Source of the DNA: Coleophoma eucalyptorum
Lineage: Eukaryota > Ascomycota > Leotiomycetes > Helotiales > Dermateaceae
Length of the DNA stretch: 64,000 nt
Direction of reading: 5' to 3'
Assembly (NCBI GenBank): GCA_026120035.1
Contig: JALRME010000001.1
Span: 2,183,909 to 2,247,908 of the forward strand
The first letter of the stretch is position 1. Each line of letters begins with the position of its first letter. The notes below the pieces were generated by a model that saw nothing but the letters and a program-made list of their open reading frames with translations, did not search any database and was not told the DNA's origin. A program made the position numbers and the translations under genes. Positions 11,493 through 21,852 of this stretch are shown piece by piece.

Positions 11493-13302
11493 ACTTGTTT
11501 GTTAGCCGAGCAATTGAATTTCTGTTTGCGAAAGGACTTCATCTAAAGGGCTATATTGATTGATACCCAAGGAATCAAGTCAAGCTTTTGTATATACTTT
11601 TTTGGCGTTGAATTGGATGGTGCTACTGGGTTTTGCTTGGAGTAAGGTCGGGACGTTAGGGGGGGCACAAAACCCTAGGATACTGCATTTGCATTTTTGA
11701 CGCAGAGTTAGGTCGGCAATTACTTATCTCGAGAATTTAGCGCTCTGTATTCATGTAGAAATTAAGTTTGGCATCTCCGTTTTCAGCGTTCAGGATTTGC
11801 GACGGGATATCATAGATCCACGACTTGTTAATGTGAAGAACGACTACGAAAACTAATGAGCCCAGACGTTTAACCTCATCACCTAGTTGATTTTATTAAG
11901 AAAGCCCTACATCTACAGACCCGTAAGAGTAGGTTTAAGGCTAGCTACCTCTTAGTCAATTGTAGTGTGAAAGGCCTACGGCCCCAGACCCGTGAGAGTG
12001 GATTTCGTCACGCTATAATCTCCTTGGGTCTGTTCCCCCCTGTAGATATATAGTATTTGACAGCGGAAAGTCGGTGCTTGAATGTGATCAGATGCTATCC
12101 GACAGCTGCATGGACTGGTGTCCCAAAACTGCTTAGCGAGCGTTCTCTCAAGTCTCCTTCTGACTATTGTCGCCCATCAAAAGACAAACACAAAGCGACT
12201 TACACGACAGAACACCACATAAAACAGCTCATATATTATCGTTGCATGGCTCCGCAGTTGTGCTGTGCTGGAGCCCTCCGATGATCACGAGCATGCAGTC
12301 ATCCATATTCACACGCCCGGTATACCTGTCCTGCCGGAAGGCTATGTCAATTTCAACCTGTTCTTAATCCGGCAAGCAGGAACGGCATCGTCAATTCCGA
12401 GAATCCAGGTTCCTGACGAGGTAGAAAGTATGATAGTTCCATCTCGCCCGGCGGCCGACTTCGCTGCTACTTACCACTGCAGCCTGCAATCGCAACACGG
12501 ATGATGCCGTACGCCCCTTGTGTAGGTTCATGGCATCAAGTTCGTCAGAAACCTGCTTTCTCTTCTTCTTTTATGGCTATCAAGTGGTCAGCCCTAAGAT
12601 TGGCAGTTTTTAGTCACCAGCTCTGCTTTAGAGCCCTTTGAGAGCCATAAAAGCGATTCTGGAACAGCCTGTTTATCATGAGTTGAACAGTGCCGGCGAA
12701 GTGCCTAATAAAGGGCGAGTTGCTCTCACGTCTAGTGATCTCTAGTATCAACATCTTTCGTGAAGGTATATGCACTAAGTTGCTCAGCCACTTCTCACCT
12801 TAGATATTGGAGAATTTGTCTAGAGTAGGCTCTAAACGACTAGTTGGTGTTGCGTGTACTGCATAAGAGCCCGGCTACAGTATCAAAAGACTTCTCCGAG
12901 GGACGGGCAAAAGCTGTGTATGTCAAGAAGTTTTGTAGTCTGGCATTTTATCACAATATGCCCACGACAACGTGCAACAGTAATTGGCTAGTTCGGTAGT
13001 TTTCGTCAACCGGCCCTGCCCTTGTCGTACTGCTTATGTGGACAAACTCAAGTAGAGAACAGCAGCCTAAGGATCAGTCATACAGGGCACCTTGGACAGT
13101 TCGGTCGATTCTGTCAAGGACCGGAGATCTACCCGTTCAAGCACGCCCAGAAGATATGGCATGGCATTGCTGACCCAAGATATCGAGTCACCTCTCAAGG
13201 CTTTCCTACTCGGTGGGATAGCGTTACATTATTATACCCCGCTCCATTTCCTGGCTGAGCCGCATCCCACTGTACACCACCTCTTGACTGATAATATCAT
13301 GG
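11493..13302. other. intergenic, no supported gene
   Basis: 1.8 kb without a recognisable gene. Overlapping small frames at 12057-12504 and 13022-13310 have no domain signature. A short imperfect repeat at 11908-12010 is listed separately. Confidence 0.5.
11908..12007. repeat. imperfect direct repeat (~38 nt, ~69-nt spacing)
   Basis: GAAAGCCCTACATCTACAGA at ~11900 onward continues into CCCGTAAGAGTAGGTTT. It recurs as GAAAGGCCTACGGCCCCAGA followed by CCCGTGAGAGTGGATTT near 11970-12006. Most differences are transitions. Confidence 0.55.
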
Positions 13303-13488
13303 ATGGTTAATTGTCTGACATGTTGTGAGCCCAATTCTGAGTATAAATGCGATACTCCCTTTCATAGTTATGCAACTATCAACTCCAAGAGCCCAAATAA
13401 ATTTATCAAGGATAATCAAACAGAGTCAAAATATCACTTCCAAGATTTGGAAGTTGCAGAGAACATAATCACAACCTGTAGTCAGAGC

Positions 13489-13842
13489 ATGACGTCCAGA
13501 GTAAGCTCGGAATTTCGCATCCCACGATTCCGCTCTTCCGACTCAACAGCACCGAGCAGAGCTCACTCCGAGCACTCATCACGTACATCGCACCACCATC
13601 ACGTCCCTCTTCCGGAGAGAGAAGAATACCACTCAAGTATGAGCAAACGAAAAGTTCTCGGCGTGGCTCTCCTGCTTGCTGTCATTTATAAAGTTTGGTC
13701 GAAGAATCACGATGACAGAAGAGAGCCGGAGAGGAGACACAGAAGATACAGAAGGAAAGATTTTTGGGATGGTGATACTATTGTGGATGGCTATGGTAGC
13801 GAGTATAGCAGAGATGCGAGGAAGACTTGGTATCGAGATTAA
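13489..13842 (+). CDS. small predicted single-pass membrane protein, unknown
   Basis: Intronless frame of 117 aa from the ATG at 13489 (MTSRVSSEFRIPRFRSS...); the same frame is open back to another ATG at 13303, which would give 179 aa. Visible features are a Ser/Arg-rich N terminus, a run of four His (SHHHHVP), one hydrophobic segment (KVLGVALLLAVIYKVW) and a very basic C-terminal tail rich in Arg (RREPERRHRRYRRKD). I prefer the downstream start because the upstream part looks non-coding in composition. I recognise no family. It could be a tail-anchored or single-pass ER/plasma-membrane protein, but this is inference from the hydrophobic stretch alone. Confidence 0.55.
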   Translation: MTSRVSSEFRIPRFRSSDSTAPSRAHSEHSSRTSHHHHVPLPEREEYHSSMSKRKVLGVALLLAVIYKVWSKNHDDRREPERRHRRYRRKDFWDGDTIVDGYGSEYSRDARKTWYRD

Positions 13843-15362
13843 GCGTTTGGGTTGAGTTTGCTCTCCGTGCTTATATGACATTCTTTGCTGGCTGGTTCGG
13901 CGTTTAGGTTCGATTGTTATCACGGTGGCTTTCTCAAGCATTTGTGTTGCTATTGTTTAAGGATTTCTTTCTTCTTTTGTATTATTTTGCTTTTTTCGCG
14001 TGCTAGTTAGGCTGGCCGGCTTTATGGCCACTTTTCTCATTGGGAACTTTGGGGGGAGGTATTATGACTAATAAAAGTTACATATCCCTTCGTGTCTACT
14101 ATCAACCTTTGGCTTCTGAGTAAGCTGTAGATATTTCAAAGTCCCTCACCCTCAGAAATCCAAATAGCTTAATTAGCGACTAGACTCTACCTCGTTTACG
14201 ACTTCAGGCGTTATTGCCGATTCTCGCGGAGTAGTAAGTAGACGCAATCGATAAGGGTTTCAAACACGGTGCAAGACTTTACATCAAGTTTCGATAGAAT
14301 AATTATTTCACTTGCTTACCAAGTGCGACCCAGAGTAGTTCTTTTTGAAACACATCCACTGTCCGATTTCCACTATTCAGACTTTCCTACCAAAGCCTGT
14401 ACCCCGGGGTAGATCTTGAAGGATCATAGCCCAGTCAAACATGGAATTGCGATATTGTTCCCTTTTTTTATGGAAGCACCGATATTTCAACTTAGGTCAT
14501 CGTTTGGCTTCAGATATAGTATGCCTTTGAGAAGCCACCGATTACTTTGCAAGTTTGCTGAAAGAAGGCACTTTCTGGAAGATCGGTGAGATAGAAAGCT
14601 TCAAGCTGAAAGCGACTTAGTTACGTGAATCTTCCCAAAATAACTCGTAGCTGTGGCGTCAGCACATCTTCAGGTGTTCCCAGGTCGGCACCCCCGGACC
14701 ACAGCCCTGGTTGCCTTATCTTTCAGCACCAGTACAGTTGCAAGCCACTGATACCCATCCACGTTGAGCGGTCAGGATAGCCGGGGCATGTGCTGAAGTG
14801 GGGTAAGCTCCCCATCCTCCCTCATTTGCATCCTTCATAGAAAATCTCACGCTTCTACACACCACCCTCGACCACTCGGACTCAGCCTCCTCACGGAGTT
14901 GAAAAAGTCTTGGCCCTGGACACCTCTACTCTGTCTAGTATCGATCGTACTGCATGGATTGGCGCATGCAGTTCATCCCTAGGCTGCCTTGCGCTCCAGG
15001 CCTTCCATCATAATGGCTACCAACCTTGCGTGCGTGCTTGCGTGCGTACAAGCCTCTGCTTTATCTTCGGCGTCAGGTAAGATGACACTATATGTGTGCT
15101 GGAAAAACCTCTGACCTTCTCATTTCTGCTTTCTCTCTTTGCAATTATCACCTTGTGTGGCACCCATGTGTCCTTCATCGTCTTGATCTTGTTTATACTT
15201 TCAGCAATCTGATCTTACATCTACCTTTCCTTGGTCCCAGGAACTGAGCCGGAGACCGGTGGCACAGGTACAGTCAGACAATATCTCCATGTCTTGACGA
15301 GGCGCACACCGGAGGATTCTGAACAACAACATCAGTTGCAATTGCTAGTGGATTACTATACC
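13843..15362. other. intergenic, long 5' region of the following gene
   Basis: No supported gene. 14650-15360 is comparatively C/T-rich and resembles a long promoter/5' leader. The frame of the next gene stays open up to 15231 but has no ATG before 15363. An ATG at 15013 followed by a GTAAG at ~15079 could in principle be an extra 5' exon, but I see no supporting homology. Confidence 0.45.
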
Positions 15363-18283
15363 ATGGCGGGACATCCTGCTGATAGAAGGTCTTTGCTGAG
15401 GAACGAGGGTAGCGATTTATCTGAAGCTTCAACAGCAATTGATTCTCCCATCATTCAGTCCCCGCCGCATCATCGCCACTCTTATCACCGCATGGCTTCC
15501 AATGGATCTTTAGATTCACAGCATGCCAGTATTCATGCGATCTCAGAAGTGGCCGAGGAGGATGCAGCTGAAGTTCCCGTACGCGGACTTGGGATAGACA
15601 ATGTTGCTTCTGGCATAAAAATTTCGCCATCCCCCATCACTCGACTTCCCACCGCTGGTGTTGAGCGGTCCTCCAGTCGAACATCTCCTATGCAATTCGG
15701 TAGCTCGAAAGCATTCTCGACGATATCGTTTGACTCCAAAAGCTCGCCTCAAACTCCTGGTTCTGGGAAGCCCTTACTTTCTTCTCCGGCGTGGGCGCGA
15801 TTTGATGATGGAACATATACACATGGCTATGAGGGGAATGCGCCGCAGGATACTCAAGAGCAAGATATTTCTAAGGGGAGGACTAGCATGTTCAGCGAAG
15901 ATCTAGGAGCTCCCCCGCAGGGATACAATGGTTCGCAGACTCCGAAGACCACTGCGTCAAGTATTAATGATAATGATCAATATGGTAACTATACTAACTG
16001 TATACTTTATGGGGAAAGTTCGCTGATTTTCTAGGTGTTTATGTACCGCCATGTCACACAAAGAATGATATACATACTGGAAGAAGCAGTTGGCTGTCTA
16101 TGTCCATTATGTGCCTGTCTATTTACTCTACAGTCTTCTCAGGAATTTGGTTGATGCTAGCGTTGGTTAGACCTCGGTATGGTAGAGCTATACACTCTGG
16201 AGGGAACCTTACCCCGTCCACGGCATCTATCGTATTTGCGCTCTTCGCAAAGACCATTGAACTATCGTTTGTCACAGTTTTTGTGACCTTTCTTGGCCAA
16301 GTTCTTAGTCGACGATCACTTGTTAAGACATCCCGGGGAATCACTATTGCTGAAATGTCGATGCGGACTTGGGTAATTCAGCCGGGATTTTTGATCACGC
16401 ATTGGAGCCATCTCCAACACGTAGGAGTAACTTTATTGGGAGCTATTACCCTGGTGGCAGCTTTAGTTGCCATGTTCTACACGACTGCTTCTGATGCCTT
16501 AGTATCTCCTCACTTGAAGTATGGAAGGTGGGAAAATCGAGAAATGTCTGGATGGGTGGAAACGAGCTATGCAAATCCTTATTTCGTCAAGGATAACTGT
16601 CAGACTCCAGTAACAACTCTAATGGATCCGGATAACGCTGGTTTAACTTGCTTGGCAATTGAGCATGCTGGCCAAGGTATGTTGCTAGGCTTGAACTCGG
16701 GATAAATTGCTGATACTTTTTAGCATATCACAACTTTTTGGCATACATGGACACATGGGCTACGATATCAGCCTTGGGAGTTGGGGAATCGTCCAATATT
16801 TTAGAACGACCTTCTCCGGTAGGCATGCTATTTGACAACACTACTGTTACTGGTAGTTGGGTTGAGACCAATTCAAGCAACATAACCGCAACTTACGAGA
16901 AATACAATCGCGTCATCAACAACATCACAGTATCAATGCCACATGCAAATGTCTTTTCCGCCGCTCGAGACCCTAAAAATGGAGTACTCCAACCTGCAGA
17001 ATTGGCAGGCGTAGGGGAGTATGTCTTACAAGCGTCAGTGGTCAGCCCAACCATGAACGTACTTTGTGTCAACATGAACGAGAAGGAATTGGCTCCTTTA
17101 ACATATGTTACCTGGCCTAATGCACAGGTCACAAATACGACACTCATTCCAGGGCAACTTGTAGCTTGGACTGGCTATCAGGATGAAGTACAGGTACTTC
17201 CTGGAGAGGAATATCTCAACAGTACAGTGGTTGATGATCTGTTCGAATGGGGAGCTGCATATGGTCGGCAGCCGCCTGTGTTCCCAATGGTATGTCCTAG
17301 GTTGCTTTATTGTGAATTAGTGGCTAATACGGAAGCAGCTTCCCATCGACTACAATTCCATTACCAATGTCTCTGTCTCCTACAGCGACTCGATTTATAT
17401 CCTATTGAAAGCGCCAGCTTCCACGACCACGGATTACACTCTGTGTCAGATGCGCTCTTATCTATCACCGAACTGCAGCACTCGGTATAATGTCTCAGGC
17501 ACAATTGGTGGGCATCTTGAATCCCATTGTGATGATCCCTCAGATCCGATGGTATACTCAAAATCATTCACCGATCCACCGATTACAATGAGTAAGGATT
17601 GGAGAAACGTAATCTCTGAGTGGGCTTTATCCTTATCTTTGAACACGGGTGTATCAAACGCCAATTCTTCAACCTCCCGTCTCCTTTCACAATTCATCTC
17701 TGCCGAAAGTGGGGGAGATGTAAAGTTAAACGGATTGATGCCAAGTATTGCGGAAGCTTTGTCCGTAATGTCCGGGTGCACGCTCTTGTTGAGTACCACC
17801 AGCTCGACTTTTTACCATTTTTGGGATTATGCTGCCACAACCCTAGACCCTGGTACCTATCAGAACTTCAACGCTTCGATCTCTTCACAACAATACACAT
17901 CCGGGTATACACAACACTGGCAAGCAGTGTTCTATCTCGCCCTCTTGCTCGTTTTTGCAATGAACGTCTTCTGTCTCACCTACTTCTTTCTTCGCTCTGG
18001 ACTGGTCACAGATTTCACTGAGCCACCAAATCTATTCGCACTAGCCATCAACAGTCCACCAGCACAACGATTGAGCGGAAGCTGTGGTGCTGGTCCGGAG
18101 GGTGACCAGCTCAATGTGGATTTCCATGTCGGAATGGACGAACTCAACAATCATGTATACATCAAAGAAGGCGGCATTTCACAAGCAAGTCGAAATTATG
18201 AGATACGGCATAGAAGGATGCAAGATTTGCATTCGATGACTAGCTATAGCAAACTTAGCAGCAAGAGGAGGAGTTGGCTGTAG
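15363..18283 (+). CDS. large uncharacterised multi-pass membrane glycoprotein
   Basis: Four exons: 15363-15984, 16035-16676, 16724-17289, 17339-18283; 924 aa with consistent phases. Layout: a ~205-residue Ser/Pro-rich cytosolic N terminus; a TM segment (MSIMCLSIYSTVFSGIWLML); a second and third hydrophobic region (TIELSFVTVFVTFLGQVL; VGVTLLGAITLVAALVAMFY); a ~500-residue presumed extracellular domain with many N-x-S/T sequons and several Cys; then a final TM (AVFYLALLLVFAMNVFCLTYFFL) and a C-terminal cytosolic tail. This architecture is common in filamentous ascomycetes, but I know no assigned biochemical role. It may be a cell-surface sensor or scaffold; that is inference. The start is the first ATG in the open frame. 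Confidence 0.85.
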
Positions 18284-19439
18284 TGTACTTTTGATGAGAT
18301 AAGATAATGAATAATGCTTAATGTCCTGCAGACAATTCTCAAATTTCTCGCCCTGAGTTAAGGAATCTTGCACCCCACGTAGATCTTCCTCGGCCACCAA
18401 GAGCCTGTAATTACCATATCGGTGATCCTCATTCTACTCGCCGAGTGACTCGAACATAAATCTCGGACTGCAAAACATACTATTGCATCTCCATTTTATG
18501 GGCGCAGTCAGATTGCTGATCTGAGAGTACGAATTGCGGAGCAATTTTGGTTGATGAGTAGGTAAACCAAGTGAACAAGAATACATATTACTCACTTACC
18601 TCCACAAAGATCTAATTCGGTTCCACAAATACGCCTGAATTACCTAGGCACCATGTCACAACTTCATCGCCCATTCAGACAATTAATCTATGGCTGAGAA
18701 TATTTCTTTCTCTAAATAGCCTATTTCTCATATGGGTTATGCCTGTCTGTGATCAGCTCATAGAAATCCTAACAAATAGTCGTTCCGAAACCCCAAGAAT
18801 GGAAGACGCTACCACATCGTGGGTCACTGGAGATCGACAAATGCTTGTACAAGGGTATTATTCTGACGAGCGTCAAGATTAGCCATGCGGCGGCAATTGC
18901 AAAGGCCAAGAGCCTGGAGATCAAACTACTGGGACTTATCTTGGTGCCATATTGGTGCCATAATGGTGCTGGCCAGCATTGATTAAGGCTCGGGCGTCTG
19001 ACCTCGAGCCTCTTGGAAACGCTCACGATTCTGTGGATGATTTCCATTCAAGCTCGGGGTAAAATGCAGCATCTACGTGCATCAAGAACTTGCTGAATAC
19101 GCCATGTACATCTGTACACATTCGCTCAACCACGTCCCTCAAGTGGTTACGTGTCCGAAGATCACCCAGCACCAGCAATTATCATAGGTTGGGACGAGTA
19201 CCGAACCCCCCGGTGATGCCGTTTGGATCCCTGAAGATCCCCATAATTACACTGCGGTAGGCGCCGCTTCCGTACACAATCCGCCCGGATCAGCCAGGGC
19301 ATGAGGCTTTAGCGTCACATCACCGACAATTCCACATTTTAGAAGGGGATTGTGAACCGCCATTGCTTCTTCGTTGTTCGATTTTTCTTCTTCTCTGTGT
19401 TGTTCTTTTCTGGTAATATCCTTCTCGAAGCCTTGACTA
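18284..19439. other. intergenic, no supported gene
   Basis: Contains a short triplicated TGGTGCCATA-type repeat around 18940-18968 and a minus-strand frame at 18769-19047 with no recognisable features. The C/T-rich stretch at 19360-19435 precedes the methyltransferase start and looks like its 5' leader. Confidence 0.5.
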
Positions 19440-21134
19440 ATGATGGCTTCTGACGCGGTGGAGGCTTTGCCGGTTAACGATGTAGGTCTATCTTACCCAT
19501 GTCCTTGTTGTGCTTCTTTGCTAGATGTGCTGAAATCTGTAGTCCGACTTGGATTCATCGTACGATGAGGAGTAAGAAAGCTTGGCCATATTCTGGGTCT
19601 AAAGTGCTGACCTTGATGGAGGATCTTGTCGACCACATCGATTGGATCAAGTATTTATGCATATGAAGTCGAGCACGGAAGAACTTATCATGCAGTATGT
19701 AACTTGATACCATATGGTTCCTTGCTGAAGAGCTGATGATTGCAGTACAATGCAGGCAGTCGGTGTATGCCTTGAATGCAAACCTTCCCAGTTCTAATCA
19801 AGTACTAGGATACGTCCTTCCAAACGATGAGGTTTGTTTATACACTTCTGAATCAACCCAACTCTATAAACAGCTAATTTGTCTATGTAGATGGAACAAG
19901 ACAGGTTAGTTGTGCGTTTGAAACTGATGCGTCTGTATGTGTTTATAACCTCTCCTTAGAATGGATTTGCAATACCATGCACTACGCATAGCATTTAATG
20001 ACAAGATGTTCTTTGCTCCAATTGAGGATAATCCTCAGTACATTTTAGATATCGGAACAGGAACAGGTACATGCCCCAGGCATTATTTATAGAGCTACTT
20101 GCTAATTATCACAATCAAGGCATCTGGGTTATGGACGTTGGTAAGTAGTTCAGAGAAGACTTGGACATACGTCGCTAAGCACGTTTAGGTGATGCTTATC
20201 CCAGCGCCAAAGGTAGGATTTTGGAGGTTCTTTATTGGATCTGACAACGGATACTGATTCGATATAGTAATTGGCACGGATCTGAGTCCAATCCAACCAG
20301 CTTTGTATGCATCCTAGGAGCACGCTTCCGATTTCTGCTAACGAGTTCAAGTGTGCCACCAAATGTTCAGGTAATAATAACAATACAGAGCCATTAATAT
20401 AGCCACCTGACAGTGAGCAGTTCGAGGTACAAGACTGTTCTGAACTACCCTGGTCTTATGGCGAGGACAAAGCAGATCTTATTCACACTCGCCTTATGAA
20501 TGGTATGGGTATCCGGGATTGGGATGATTTCTACAAGGAATCTTTCAAGTAAGCCACGGCAACAATCCACACCCTGAGCACAACTCTCATAGAAACCAGG
20601 ACGCTCAAGCCCGGCGGATGGGTAGAGAGCCAAGAATTCGACCTCAACGCATCCACCGACGATGACACGATGCCGGAGAACAGCGCCGTGCTCAAATGGT
20701 GCAAGCTGATGCTCGAAGGAGCACTGAAGGGCGGCATTGACTTTCGCACCAACAGCACTCAGCTCAAAGCGTCCATGGAAAAAGCAGGATTCACCAACGT
20801 CCAAACCAAAGAGTTCAAACTCCCCATCGGCCTGTGGCCGGCCAACAAGCAGCTCCGGGAGTCTGGAAAATACTCCTTGGTTGCTATGCTGGAAGGTCTC
20901 CAGGGGATCTCGCTTGCCGTCTATACGAGACTCCTGGGGTGGTCGGTAGAGGAGCTCGAGGTGTTTTTGGCTGAGGTTAGGAATGAGTGGAAGTCTAAGA
21001 AGGTGCATTCGTACTGGCCATTGTAGGGACTCCCAACTTGTCAGCTCGCTCTCATAACTAAACTAACGGGTTTTTTTCCTAGGGCGGTGGTTTACGGTCA
21101 AAAGCCTCTTGAAGCCCAATTGGCGAAATTTTAA
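19440..21134 (+). CDS. LaeA/UMTA-like SAM-dependent methyltransferase (14 exons)
   Basis: Exons by hand: 19440-19481, 19543-19571, 19622-19694, 19746-19758, 19809-19831, 19891-19904, 19960-20066, 20120-20140, 20189-20212, 20268-20304, 20352-20370, 20421-20548, 20600-21022, 21083-21134; 334 aa, every phase matching. Family motifs in order: SSIYAYEVEHGRTYHAY, YVLPNDE, SAM-binding ILDIGTGTGIW (motif I), [11 protein letters not shown] (motif II), VPPNVQFEVQD, DLIHTR, LKPGGW (motif III), GLWPANKQLRE, and the C-terminal VVYGQKP. Together these define the LaeA-like/UMTA methyltransferase group, which includes global regulators of secondary metabolism as well as many paralogues of unknown substrate. 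Exons as short as 13, 14, 19 and 21 nt are unusual. A second member lies at 47224. Not enough similarity is visible to call it the true LaeA orthologue. Confidence 0.9.
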
Positions 21135-21852
21135 TAATCTGCATGAGCTTACACAAGAACACATAGCATCTAATGGTATCTTATTTCCCAGAACGCTGGT
21201 CTCATTCTTCCCGTGCCTTTATTTACTACAATTTTTGATTTTTACCCCGTTTTATGGATCTGGAGCATTTGGGATACGGGACTGAAAGATATGGTTAAGT
21301 GCATTTCAGTTCATCTTAACCTCTTCAGAGCTTGCTACCGCAAAGCGGCTCGAAGGGATTGGTTGTTGATTCTCGATGATTTTACAATGCCAAAAACATA
21401 CACTCAGTCAATACCTTACTACCATCCCATTTAATGGGTAGTGCACCGTCAGTACTCTAGTCAAGCAAAATCATGCTAATATACGACTAAGGAAAGGATC
21501 TCTAATGTAATCCGACAAGTCCATAAGGTAACAAACATATAACGGAGATTTTGTTGCGCCTGTTCTTCGTCCCATTTCTAACTGTCCTAACAAACCAATT
21601 GAGGCAGATCAAGGTTTCCTTCTCTTTTATCTTCAGTTTGCCAATACTGGATTAAAAACACAACTCCATCGGCACAAACACAAGGACTGCTTCTCCTACC
21701 GCTCGTTTACAGACTTTCCATAGCCTCCTCGACAAGAATTGAAACGCCTCCTCCCCTCACTCCTCTCCATCTTAAAAACATATAGTACAGAAGTATTGGT
21801 ACGGAGGTCCTCCATTTTACGATATCTATTGACCCCGGGTCATTATACAACC
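21135..21852. other. convergent intergenic spacer
   Basis: Shared 3' region of the methyltransferase and INO80. Short frames (21213-21434, 21739-22023) are without features and the latter overlaps the INO80 terminal exon in antisense. Confidence 0.6.

Noticed and set aside
12057..12504. Chain of small plus-strand frames
   Set aside because: No consistent splice model links them and no family was recognised.
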